Shown one piece after another: positions 33,803 to 41,787 of a stretch of 64,000 nt of DNA (its first letter is position 1; each line of letters opens with the position of its first letter). The notes below the pieces were generated by a model. The model was not told the DNA's origin. It ran no database searches and was given only the letters and a program-made list of their open reading frames with translations. This stretch comes from Acidobacteriota bacterium. Its GTDB lineage: Bacteria > Acidobacteriota > Thermoanaerobaculia > Multivoradales > Multivoraceae. The stretch is taken from positions 1 through 64,000 of the forward strand of contig JAJCXN010000056.1 of NCBI GenBank assembly GCA_029263415.1, in the 5' to 3' direction. The translations under genes were made by a program, and so were the position numbers.

Positions 33803-34678
33803 TCACCGTTGCCCTCCCCCCGTGGGGCTGGGCTCGCAGCTAGGCGAAGGGAATCTGATGGCTATCGGTGGAACAGAGTCCACACGACGACCGGCACGAA
33901 AGCGTACCTGGACCTCGTCGTTGCAGTACCAATCACCCGTCGCTTGGTCAGGACTCAACTGGCATCGATGCGAATATCGATTGAAGTCTAGCCCCGAGAG
34001 TTCGAAGCAGTTCACCGGTGTTCCTACCCGTTGCAAGCGAGCTTGGCTGATGCCGGCCGTGACGCCATTCACCAGCAGAACCAGTTCGGACAGCGTCGCG
34101 CTTCCCAGCTCCGTCGCAGTCGCTTCGGCCTCAACCCAAACCACGGGAAGCAACACAGGCGATGCCTTGGCGCCCGACTCAATGCTTCCGCAATCTGTCG
34201 AAGCGATGGCGAGAACTCGCACTGCGAGATCATCTGGCTTGTACCTACCCAGTCTCTGCTTGAGGCTCTCTCTGCTAGCTGCCCTCCGTGGTTTTGGCAG
34301 CTCAAGCCTTACCCACTGACCCTCTGCCTTTGGGGGGCCCAATAGGTGGTACGGGCCTTCCCCTCGGTAGGCACCTTCCTTCGAAGTAACGAGCGCGCAC
34401 AGTGTCTTGAAACCCGCTGGAACGAAGGCGACCACTTCGTGCGATCGGTTGGCAGCGACGTTGGTCGTTGTGAGATAGGCACCTCGCAGGGCCCCGACGG
34501 AAGCCACTGGAAGTTCTTCTAGGTAATGCGCTTCAAACGAGGCCTCAAGCAGTATCGGGGGATCCTCTGCCACAACGATGCTGGGGGTGATCATGGTCAC
34601 CAACAAGGCTGCGCGAATCAACGGTGGCCTCGCGCATCCAGCTACCTTGAGGGATCTTGAGGGCTGCAACGTGCCCAT
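33803..34678 (-). CDS. Exported protein of unknown function, second gene of the envelope operon
   Basis: About 291 residues from ATG 34678, one base after the upstream stop; an in-frame start at 34699 overlaps that gene. A signal peptide is formed by ARPPLIRAALLVTMITPSIVVA. The mature protein (PPILLEASFEAHYLEELPVA, NRSHEVVAFVPAGFKTLCAL, LVLLVNGVTAGISQARLQRV) has an Ig-like beta pattern and four or more cysteines near the C-terminus (NCFEL, RCQLS, WYCNDE). No family was recognised. It is separated from the two-TM protein gene by 70 bp on the same strand. Confidence 0.55.
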   Translation of the reverse strand: MGTLQPSRSLKVAGCARPPLIRAALLVTMITPSIVVAEDPPILLEASFEAHYLEELPVASVGALRGAYLTTTNVAANRSHEVVAFVPAGFKTLCALVTSKEGAYRGEGPYHLLGPPKAEGQWVRLELPKPRRAASRESLKQRLGRYKPDDLAVRVLAIASTDCGSIESGAKASPVLLPVVWVEAEATATELGSATLSELVLLVNGVTAGISQARLQRVGTPVNCFELSGLDFNRYSHRCQLSPDQATGDWYCNDEVQVRFRAGRRVDSVPPIAIRFPSPSCEPSPTGGGQR

Positions 34679-34679
34679 T

Positions 34680-35480
34680 TCAAATGACCCCAAGTTCAAC
34701 TACCGTGCTTCGGCCGATGTCCTTGGTCTGTTCAACCAGTCGACACGAGCTAGTTGTCGCATTCACAATGAAGCACTTGAGGGAACCAATGGGTCGTTTG
34801 TGCAGAATGATCTGACCACTATCAGGGTGTGGAATGCGTTCGAACTCCACTGCTGTCAGTGTGCTGCGTTTGGACAGCCCATCATTCTTGCCCAGATCCA
34901 CCACCAGTTCATCTCCTCGGCTTTGCACCACCATGCCCTGGGCGGGCAGCTTACGGCGAATGGATACCTCCAGCCGCTTAACTGCCGCCTCGATCGAATT
35001 CATCTCCTTGAGCTTCACTTTTCGCAACAGTGCGTTGAAGGCTCCAGCAGTGGTCAAGACATGCTCAACATTGCCGCCCAAATCGACCAAGCGAACGGTG
35101 ATTCCGTACTGCTCTAGCGGCTCTCCGTCCTTTTCTCCGATCTTGAATTCGTAGGAGATCAGTCCTTTGTAGGCAGCAACTGTAATCTCGGGCGCATCGA
35201 GCGTGCCAAGGGTTTCTCCGAGAATTCTCTCGTCGATCACCCGCTTGAGTTCTTTGCGCTCGACCGTCTTTGCTCGTCCCGATTGTTCAAAAGCACGAGT
35301 GACCGCGTTCAGTACGCGAGTGTCGCGTTGATGCCTGCCTGGGCTTTCGAGCTCGAGACTCAGGATTCGTGTTTGGCCAGGCGCTGCGCCCGCAAACGCA
35401 ACTATGAAAAGAAGCCCAAACGCAGCCCGCAGTTCGAGCGGGACTTTGTGTAGGTCTAACCGCCATGTGCGACACGTCAT
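34680..35480 (-). CDS. Exported CsgG/FlgT-like protein, first gene of the envelope operon
   Basis: A 266-residue protein. The signal peptide is LRAAFGLLFIVAFAGAAPGQ. The next region (LNAVTRAFEQSGRAKTVERK, ELKRVIDERILGETLGTLD, YKGLISYEFKIGEKDGE) follows the CsgG/FlgT middle-domain pattern: a conserved ER/RK..L..VL-type helix, then strands. The C-terminus (GMVVQSRGDELVVDLGKNDG, then RSTLTAVEFERI) resembles the SH3-like FlgT C-terminal domain. Relatives act in outer-membrane secretion (CsgG) or flagellar motor assembly (FlgT). No curli or flagellar genes are nearby, so a role in a distinct envelope complex is suggested. It heads the four-gene operon. Confidence 0.6.
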   Translation of the reverse strand: MTCRTWRLDLHKVPLELRAAFGLLFIVAFAGAAPGQTRILSLELESPGRHQRDTRVLNAVTRAFEQSGRAKTVERKELKRVIDERILGETLGTLDAPEITVAAYKGLISYEFKIGEKDGEPLEQYGITVRLVDLGGNVEHVLTTAGAFNALLRKVKLKEMNSIEAAVKRLEVSIRRKLPAQGMVVQSRGDELVVDLGKNDGLSKRSTLTAVEFERIPHPDSGQIILHKRPIGSLKCFIVNATTSSCRLVEQTKDIGRSTVVELGVI

Positions 35481-35847
35481 GCCTTAGACCCCCTGGGCCG
35501 TCGAAAGGTGAGCGAGCGAAGCATTCCATTGTTCCAATCTTGATTGGCAGTATAACCCTGGCGAGCAAATGGACAATTGGCAGCGACTGCCAGAGTCAAG
35601 ATCAAAAGTGCTGTTGACCGCGGTTTGCCGCGAGGCCTAAGGGCGAATACGGGCAGTACGGATCGTGGTGATGGGTAGGAATGGTACCCATCCCGATGCC
35701 CGTTCCCCTACCCGTGCAGAGTTCACCACGCTGCCACGCTCACTGAGCCAACCTAGATAGGTCGTGCTGTCCTCTCACCTACAGTATCGTTGCAGCACGA
35801 AATCCAAAACGCGGCACCCGCGGCGGTTCTTGACGAAAAGGCGATCG
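35481..35847. other. Divergent intergenic region with inverted repeat
   Basis: This gap separates the divergent envelope operon and HTTM gene and should hold both promoters. GATGGGTA (35670-35677) and TACCCATC (35685-35692) form a perfect 8-bp inverted repeat with a 7-base spacer, a possible operator. There is no T-run, so a terminator is unlikely. Confidence 0.4.
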
Positions 35848-37281
35848 ATGGCACGCAAAGGTATGAGCGGCAAGGGCAAGAAACGCCAAGGTGGGAATGA
35901 CCGCTGGCAAGGGAACAGTGCGGTATTGCTAGCTCCGTTGGAAGATGCCCACCTAGGATCCTGGTGGCGATCGATCGGTGGTATCAGGCATCGCCTGGCG
36001 CAGCCCGTTGCCGCAGATTCGTTTGCGTTCTTCCGTTGTGCCTACGGTCTGATGATGGCTTGGACCATGACCTACTATCTCTTCGGTGGGCGGGCTGAGC
36101 GTTTGCTGTTTGGCACCATCGTCAAGTTTCGCTATCAAGGCTTCGAGTGGGTGCCGGTCTTCGGCAAGACCGGTTCGCTGACTCTTTGTTGGATCGCGTT
36201 CTTAGCGGCGCTCGCCCTGGGCCTGGGCGTGCGCTATCGCACGGCTGCCGCTGCGTTCGCGACATGCTACGGAGTCATGTTCTTTTACGACGTCAGCAAC
36301 TACAACAACCATGACTACCTCGTGGTGATGTTCGGTTTCATCTTCGCGCTCGTACCGCACAGTTCAGTTGCAACGATCGGTCGATCAACGAGCCCAAGGA
36401 GCATCCCGACTTGGGGCTTGTGGTTGCTCATGTTCTCGATCGCTCTGCCCTACTTCTTCGGTGGCTTGGCCAAGCTCAACTACGACTGGCTCGTGCTTCA
36501 CGAACCGATGACCGTCTGGTTTAGCCAGGGGCGGGTCGAGGGCTTAGATCGCACGGTGTCGAATCCCGAACTCTGGGGTTCCTTGTTGAGTCTGGGTGGA
36601 CTTGCTTTTGACCTCTTAATCGTGCCTCTGCTTCTATGGCGGCGCACACGGGTTGTGGCCTACCTAGCATGCGTCGCCTTTCACGTGGCCAACTCCCAGC
36701 TATTCAACATCGGTCCCTTCCCCTGGCTGATGATCGCAGCGACCCCAGTCCTCTTTGCCCCCGCGTGGCCACAGCGCTTCCGGCTAACAAAGCGGATCCC
36801 CTTGCCGTCGTCCCATCCGCTGCCACCGCTGGCCCCATGGGTAACAATTCTTCTTACCGGCTGGCTCATCTTGCAACTAGTCCTGCCCTTTCGGCACCTG
36901 CTCTATCCGGGCCCTGTTCATTGGAACGAGGAAGGCGCGCGATTCGCATGGCGGATGAAGCTTCGCGACAAAGTTGCGACCACGATATTCCATGTCTCAG
37001 AAGGAGAGGGTCCATGGACAAGGGTCGAAGGCCTTGACTTCGCTTTGACCAAGCGTCAGATCCGCAAGATGGAACACAAACCCGAAATGGTTCGGCAGTT
37101 TGCGACCTTCCTCGGCAACAAGCTAGATCCGACGGGGACAAAACAACTCAGGATTCGAGTCGACTACTCGGTCTCTTTGAACGGACGCAAGGCCCAGCCG
37201 CTGATCGATCCGGCCATCGACTTGCTCAGCCTCGAACGTAGGGTTCCCTCTTCCAAGTGGCTTCTTCCCTTAGCGCAGTAG
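35848..37281 (+). CDS. HTTM-domain membrane protein (vitamin K-dependent gamma-carboxylase-like)
   Basis: About 477 residues from ATG 35848; a GTG at 35764 would add a basic tail. The N-terminus is Lys/Gly-rich. The body is a polytopic HTTM domain: FAFFRCAYGLMMAWTMTYYL, FFYDVSNYNNHDYLVVMFGF and LPYFFGGLAKLNYDWLVLHE, the last matching the gamma-carboxylase 'GL.KL..DWL' region that holds the active-site lysine. The C-terminal ~130 residues are soluble (WRMKLRDKVATTIFHVSEGE, LRIRVDYSVSLNGRKAQPLI). Bacterial relatives are mostly uncharacterised; vitamin K-linked carboxylation or quinone chemistry is possible but not shown. No substrate gene is adjacent. Confidence 0.82.
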   Translation: MARKGMSGKGKKRQGGNDRWQGNSAVLLAPLEDAHLGSWWRSIGGIRHRLAQPVAADSFAFFRCAYGLMMAWTMTYYLFGGRAERLLFGTIVKFRYQGFEWVPVFGKTGSLTLCWIAFLAALALGLGVRYRTAAAAFATCYGVMFFYDVSNYNNHDYLVVMFGFIFALVPHSSVATIGRSTSPRSIPTWGLWLLMFSIALPYFFGGLAKLNYDWLVLHEPMTVWFSQGRVEGLDRTVSNPELWGSLLSLGGLAFDLLIVPLLLWRRTRVVAYLACVAFHVANSQLFNIGPFPWLMIAATPVLFAPAWPQRFRLTKRIPLPSSHPLPPLAPWVTILLTGWLILQLVLPFRHLLYPGPVHWNEEGARFAWRMKLRDKVATTIFHVSEGEGPWTRVEGLDFALTKRQIRKMEHKPEMVRQFATFLGNKLDPTGTKQLRIRVDYSVSLNGRKAQPLIDPAIDLLSLERRVPSSKWLLPLAQ

Positions 37282-37359
37282 CGGCCTTGGTCCCTCCGAC
37301 CCACTGCCAGGAAAACGCCTGCACGGCGACCACCACCGCTAGTGCTCTCAAATCAACAC

Positions 37360-37638
37360 CTAGTTCGAAGACAGATACTCGCGCGCCGCAGCTGGGCGAC
37401 CCAGGAGGAAGCCCTGAGCCAGCTCGAACCCAACATCGGTACAGGCCGACAGTTGCTCTTCGGTTTCGACGCCTTCCGCAACGGTGACGCACTTCAAGGA
37501 ACGATCGACTTCACCTTGAGCTCCGGCTGTTTCACCGCAAAGCTCGAAACTGTCTCGCGCTCTCTCCTCGCGGTCACGGGGCTCGGTCTCCTGGATCGCA
37601 ATCTCAGACCATCTAAGGCAGAGCAGACGCTTGGCCTC
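37360..37638 (-). pseudogene. EAL-domain (c-di-GMP phosphodiesterase) C-terminal relic
   Basis: Minus-strand translation gives LKCVTVAEGVETEEQLSAC followed by VGFELAQGFLLGRPAAA. This is the conserved end of an EAL domain ('vvAEGVET..Ql..l...g.d..QGf.l.rP'). It stops at 37360-37362. Upstream the frame stays open to a stop at 37639-37641 but no longer resembles EAL, and a second frame (ELKVKSIV) abuts the relic, suggesting a frameshift. There is no start codon of ATG type, and the EAL motif itself and the metal-binding residues are missing. It is therefore a decayed fragment of a signalling gene. Confidence 0.6.
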
Positions 37639-37843
37639 CTAAGACCCCATGTCAGTGGTAGTAGGGCACCCTTGCTGCCTTCGATCGCCCTTAGTTGATC
37701 CGTTCATCTCCGCATGATCCCGCCGCAAACAGTTGGGCCCAACCAGGCCCAACCGAATTCACTCGGCAGGCACCCTCACTCAGCTCACCGTCATAAGCGA
37801 AGAGCGGACTGCCAAGAGCGGCGATTACGCCGCACCCTGCGCA

Positions 37844-38491
37844 CTAGCGCTCCACTAAGTGGCCGCCCCTTAGCTCGAGGTGTCGGTCAGTGACTAACCG
37901 TACGTTCTCGGGTTCATGGGTGGTCACGATCAGGCCGATGTCGTCTTCGGCAAGAGCCCCCATTAGATCCAGAGTCTTGGCCTTGGAAGTTGCGTCGAGA
38001 CCGACGGTCGGTTCATCTAGGAAGAGGAATCTCGGCCCAAGAACACGCGCCCTAGCGAGCGCAAGTCTCTGGCGCTCACCACCGGACAGCCGGCGGGCGT
38101 TGCGTTGTGCAAGCGACTCCAGACCGGACCACTTCAATGCTTGAGATACGGTTTCATCAACCACATCGTTCGCTTCGCCACGACAGCGAAGCCCGTATTC
38201 GAGGTTGTCCTTCACTGACCGATCAAACATGTACGGCGCCTGGTGGAAATAGACCGTGTCGCGGAGCAGTTGGTCCCGGACCTTGAACCAAGAGAGCGTC
38301 GTCCCGTCGACCTCGAAACGAGCGGACTTGGGTCGCAACAGCCCCGACAGAATCCTGAGCAGAGTCGTCTTCCCAGAACCGTTGGGCCCCGTCAGCAGAA
38401 CCGACTCGGCGGAATCGAGCGAGAGTTCCTCGATATGTAGGAGGGACCTCCGCTCAAGCTCGTACAGTAGCGACCGAATCGTTAGCTTCAT
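37844..38491 (-). CDS. tupC: Tungstate-type ABC transporter ATP-binding protein
   Basis: About 215 residues from ATG 38491, ten bases after the permease stop (an upstream start at 38521 would overlap). It has the full ABC ATPase set: Walker A LLTGPNGSGKTTLLRILSGL, Q-loop YFHQAPYMF, signature RRLSGGERQRLALARA, Walker B FLFLDEPTVGLD and the switch His in VTTHEPE. It powers the adjacent permease. As the third gene of tupA-tupB-tupC order, tungstate (or molybdate) import is the likely role, supplying cofactors for tungsto- or molybdoenzymes. Specificity rests on the binding protein and permease. Confidence 0.85.
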   Translation of the reverse strand: MKLTIRSLLYELERRSLLHIEELSLDSAESVLLTGPNGSGKTTLLRILSGLLRPKSARFEVDGTTLSWFKVRDQLLRDTVYFHQAPYMFDRSVKDNLEYGLRCRGEANDVVDETVSQALKWSGLESLAQRNARRLSGGERQRLALARARVLGPRFLFLDEPTVGLDATSKAKTLDLMGALAEDDIGLIVTTHEPENVRLVTDRHLELRGGHLVER

Positions 38492-38501
38492 CAATACGAG
38501 C

Positions 38502-39203
38502 TCACGTTCGCAAGGACCCACGCCCCTGAAGCCAGATCAGGGAAATGTTGAGCACCAAGGACAGCGAAAGAAGGACCAAGCCGAGGGCGATGCCCTGGGC
38601 GAAATCGCCCTTAGAGGTTTCCAAAGCGATCGCAGTGGTGATATTCCGCGTTGAATGCAAGATGTTGCCGCCAACCATTAGAGCGCTTCCGACCTCGGCG
38701 ATGATCCGGCCGAAGGCCACAACGAATGCAGCCATCAGGCCGAAGCGCACCTCATACATGAGTGTGCGAGCCGCCTTGAACCGACTGGCACCGAGCGTGC
38801 GCGCCGTTTCCCAGGCGCGCACGTCAGCGCTCTGCAGGGCAGTATGCCCAAGCGCCACCAGAACTGGAAATGCCATCAGAAACTGGCCGATGATCATCGC
38901 ACCCTGTGTGAACAAAAGACGTAGCTCGCCGAACGGACCGCTGCGCGAGAGGCAAAGATAGACAGTCAAACCGATGACCACGGCAGGTACTGCGAGCAGC
39001 GTGTTGAACAGCGCGATCACCAGCCTCCGGCCGGGAAAACGGCCGAACGCAAGCGCAAAGGCGCAAACAAATGCCGGGATGGTGGCGCAAATCAACGCCT
39101 TCAAAGAGACGCCAAACGAGATGCCAACGATCTCCCACAAACCAGGGTCACCTGACAGCAACAGGCGGAATGCGTCGGCCGTAGCGCTCCAAAGAGAAAG
39201 CAT
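38502..39203 (-). CDS. tupB: Tungstate-type ABC transporter permease
   Basis: A 233-residue permease with five or six transmembrane helices (LKALICATIPAFVCAFALAF, VIALFNTLLAVPAVVIGLTV, GQFLMAFPVLVALGHTAL, LMAAFVVAFGRIIAEVGSAL, ALGLVLLSLSLVLNISLIWL). The cytoplasmic EAA-type loop is ETARTLGASRFKAARTLMYE, which contacts the ATPase. The 'AFGRIIAEVGSALMVGGNI' stretch is characteristic of TupB proteins. It lies 30 bp after the binding-protein gene and 10 bp before the ATPase gene, forming one operon. Confidence 0.87.
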   Translation of the reverse strand: MLSLWSATADAFRLLLSGDPGLWEIVGISFGVSLKALICATIPAFVCAFALAFGRFPGRRLVIALFNTLLAVPAVVIGLTVYLCLSRSGPFGELRLLFTQGAMIIGQFLMAFPVLVALGHTALQSADVRAWETARTLGASRFKAARTLMYEVRFGLMAAFVVAFGRIIAEVGSALMVGGNILHSTRNITTAIALETSKGDFAQGIALGLVLLSLSLVLNISLIWLQGRGSLRT

Positions 39204-39233
39204 GGATAGATCAACAACGCCCCTCGAGCGCTA

Positions 39234-40058
39234 TTAGGGCAAATCCTGAGTGGTGGGATGAAACAGCACTTCCCCATCGACCGTGAAGTCACCGATTAGC
39301 CGCTGCGCGTTCGGCGACGTCAGCCAATCGATGAATCGCTTCGCCATCGGGTAGCCGATACCCGCGTACTTCGCGGGATTCACCGCAATGACCCCGTAGC
39401 GGTTAAACAGGCGTGAGTCACCCTCAACCGCAATCGATAAGTTGCTCAGCCTGGACTTCATCGCCAACCACGTTCCGCGATCGGCCAGCGTGTAAGCGTC
39501 GAGCTCCTCCGCCATTTGAAGGATCCTCCCCATGCCCTGGCCAGCCTCTCGGTACCACCTGCCATGGGGCAGCATAGAAGCGGTCTTCCACAGCTCTCTC
39601 TCCTTTAGGTGGGTCCCAGACTCGTCGCCTCTGGACACAAAGGTCGCCCTTTCCTTGGCCAATCTTGCCAGCGCCTCAACGGCGTTCGTCTGACCACGGA
39701 TCCCGGCAGGATCTGAGTTGGGGCCCACAATCACGAAGTCGTTGTACATCACCGCCCGATGGTCAACGCCGTGGCCCGCTTCGACAAAGGCTCGTTCGAG
39801 AGCGGGGGCGTGCACTAAAACGACATCAACATCGCCCGCTTCACCGAGTTCCAGTGCCTTGCCCGTGCCGACCGCAATCGCCTGAATCTCGACACCGGTC
39901 TCTTCGGTGAAGCCCAGCAGGACCTTGGCCAGCAGGCCCGAGTCTTCGATGCTCGTCGTCGCCGCTAGCCGGAGAGGATCGGCACTAACGATCCCGCCTG
40001 CGAGCAACACCACGCCAGCGAAGCCGCAGCAAATCCGCCACAGCCAAGAACAGTTCAA
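39234..40058 (-). CDS. tupA: Tungstate-type ABC transporter substrate-binding protein
   Basis: A 274-residue periplasmic binding protein starting at a TTG with AAAGGG eight bases upstream. The signal peptide is FAGVVLLAGGIVSA. The mature N-terminus LRLAATTSIEDSGLL carries the ATTS form of the oxyanion-binding TTTS motif of TupA proteins. The second part of the site is SRGDESGTHLKERELW, another family hallmark. It captures tungstate, possibly molybdate, for the TupBC importer. No molybdenum cofactor or tungstoenzyme genes are in this window. Confidence 0.87.
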   Translation of the reverse strand: MNCSWLWRICCGFAGVVLLAGGIVSADPLRLAATTSIEDSGLLAKVLLGFTEETGVEIQAIAVGTGKALELGEAGDVDVVLVHAPALERAFVEAGHGVDHRAVMYNDFVIVGPNSDPAGIRGQTNAVEALARLAKERATFVSRGDESGTHLKERELWKTASMLPHGRWYREAGQGMGRILQMAEELDAYTLADRGTWLAMKSRLSNLSIAVEGDSRLFNRYGVIAVNPAKYAGIGYPMAKRFIDWLTSPNAQRLIGDFTVDGEVLFHPTTQDLP

Positions 40059-40234
40059 CGTCGGACCCTTTCTAATCGGTAGGCATCTTCGCGATTGGCT
40101 ATTCTAGGAGATTCCTAGGACAAACAAATCGCCTCGATCCGGATGCGCAAGATCGGAATAGTCACTCGATGTCGGCAAAGGCTCGGTTCATCAACGCATG
40201 AATCGTCTGCAAGCGGTCGCGATCTAAGCCTCTG

Positions 40235-40894
40235 CTATTCGTAGCTCGCCCCGAACTCATCCAGATACGCCATCTCAGACACCCGGCGTCGTTTGATCGG
40301 ACCGTGGCCACCGCTAACCGGATACCCGATCGGCACGACGGCACAGGTACCCCATGCCGCAGGAATCTCGAGTAGTTCCTTCACCTCCGCCTCGCGATGA
40401 CATAGAAGTGTGGTGATCGTGCAGCCAAGGCCTTCAGCACGGCAGGCAAGTAGGGCGTTCTGCACGGCCGGAAAGACCGAGCCACCGCCGACCACCGAGG
40501 GCCGGTCTAGCTTGAGATCAGTGATCGCCATCAGCCCCGGGTGAAAGCAGAAGACCAACAGCACCGGCGATTGATCGAAGTTCTCTGCCAGCGTGTCTCC
40601 GGCTGCGATGACACGGCTCTGCTTTGCGGCCTCATCTGCGCTCATGTGATTCAAGCGCTCCGCGTATCCCTTGGAGAACGTTTGCCATTCGGGTTGGTAG
40701 AGATCTCGCAGTCCCTGCTTCTTGGCCGGGTCCTTCACCACCACAACCCGCCAAGGCTGCAGGTTACCGCCTGAGGGCGCCCAGATAGCCGCTTCGAGCA
40801 CGCGCTCCAAGACATCGTCTGGAATGGGATCGGGCCGCTGCCGTCTGACGGCTCGCAAAGTGCTCATGGCCTCATACAGGTCGATGCTTGTCAT
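40235..40894 (-). CDS. Nitroreductase-family FMN oxidoreductase
   Basis: About 219 residues from ATG 40894. GTG codons at 40906 and 40921 are alternative starts within a 15-bp duplication (GTGAGCAAAGA twice) just upstream. Family features are the FMN-binding LRAVRRQRPDPIP and WAPSGGNLQPWRVVVVKDP, GSVFPAVQNALLACRAEGLG, and an LCHREAEVKELLEIP and AVVPIGYP end. The enzyme would reduce a nitro, quinone or enone-type substrate with NAD(P)H. It is last in a minus-strand group with a crotonase-fold gene and an acyl-CoA-dehydrogenase-like flavoenzyme, so a role in a shared catabolic route or in supplying reduced flavin is possible. Confidence 0.82.
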   Translation of the reverse strand: MTSIDLYEAMSTLRAVRRQRPDPIPDDVLERVLEAAIWAPSGGNLQPWRVVVVKDPAKKQGLRDLYQPEWQTFSKGYAERLNHMSADEAAKQSRVIAAGDTLAENFDQSPVLLVFCFHPGLMAITDLKLDRPSVVGGGSVFPAVQNALLACRAEGLGCTITTLLCHREAEVKELLEIPAAWGTCAVVPIGYPVSGGHGPIKRRRVSEMAYLDEFGASYE

Positions 40895-40946
40895 CTCTTT
40901 GCTCACGCTTTCTTTGCTCACGTTTTCTCTCGTTCGACCGCAATGA

Positions 40947-41744
40947 CTACCGGCCGGTGAAACTCGGTGCGCGCTTCTCGCGCAGCGCATTGAGCGCCTC
41001 AGCATGATCCTCACTCTTGAAGGTCACGATCTCAAGCGCGGCAGCGACATCAAACGCTGTGTTGAGCGCAGTCTTGACCTGCTTATTGACGGCTTGCTTT
41101 GTGTACTGAATCGCAAGGGGCGCGCCCGCGGCAAGCCTCTGGGCATAGGCCATTGCTCCGTCGGCCAATTCATCCTCAGGCAACACGAAGTTGACTAGGC
41201 CCAGCCTTTCCGCTTCCTGCGCCTCGATCGACTCCCCAGTGAGCAGGTAGTGCTTTGCCCGCGCAGGGCCCAGAACAAGAGGCCAGATTGCGGTACCACC
41301 ATCGCCGGCAACAATTCCGACCTTGACGTGAGGATCGCCGATCAGCGCCTTCTCCGAGACGAAGATGACATCGCACAAGAGCGCGATCGAAGCGCCAAGC
41401 CCCATCGCGTGTCCGTTCAAGGCGCAGACGATCGGCAGATGCACATCGAGCAGATTCCAGATCATGTTCTTAGCATCGAGACGCAGGTGTTCGAGGCGCC
41501 CCGCCTTCTGAAGCTCTGGAAACCAGTCAAAGTCACCGCCAGCTGAGAATGCCTTGCCACTCCCGGTCAGGACAACGACTCGGGCATCACGCTCTCGCTG
41601 TAACCTTGGGAACAGCCGTGTCAACTCGTCGTGAAGTTGCTCATTGACCGCGTTTAGCGTGCTATCTGGGCGATCAATCGTGACCAGCAGAACATTCTCT
41701 TGCCGCTCGAAGCGCAAATACTCGAATCGGTCCCGATCAATCAA
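40947..41744 (-). CDS. Crotonase-superfamily (enoyl-CoA hydratase/isomerase) protein
   Basis: About 265 residues, probably from TTG 41744 (AGAGG five bases upstream); a longer frame reaches 41801. It has the crotonase oxyanion-hole features KAFSAGGDFDWF and LNGHAMGLGASIALLCD. The two catalytic glutamates of true hydratases appear to be missing: Glu144 is replaced by Ser in GLGASIA and Glu164 by His in GDPHVKVG. An Asp is present in VAGDGGTAIW. A standard 2-enoyl-CoA hydratase reaction is therefore unlikely, and an isomerase, decarboxylase or hydrolase activity fits better. Operon with a flavoenzyme and a nitroreductase. Confidence 0.82.
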   Translation of the reverse strand: MIDRDRFEYLRFERQENVLLVTIDRPDSTLNAVNEQLHDELTRLFPRLQRERDARVVVLTGSGKAFSAGGDFDWFPELQKAGRLEHLRLDAKNMIWNLLDVHLPIVCALNGHAMGLGASIALLCDVIFVSEKALIGDPHVKVGIVAGDGGTAIWPLVLGPARAKHYLLTGESIEAQEAERLGLVNFVLPEDELADGAMAYAQRLAAGAPLAIQYTKQAVNKQVKTALNTAFDVAAALEIVTFKSEDHAEALNALREKRAPSFTGR

Positions 41745-41787
41745 AGCGCACCTCTTCGCACACTGGCGGGCTCTCGGCCTATGACAC

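Noticed and set aside
34578-35117. Plus-strand 179-residue frame
   Set aside because: Antisense to the CsgG/FlgT-like gene; no ribosome-binding site or motif.
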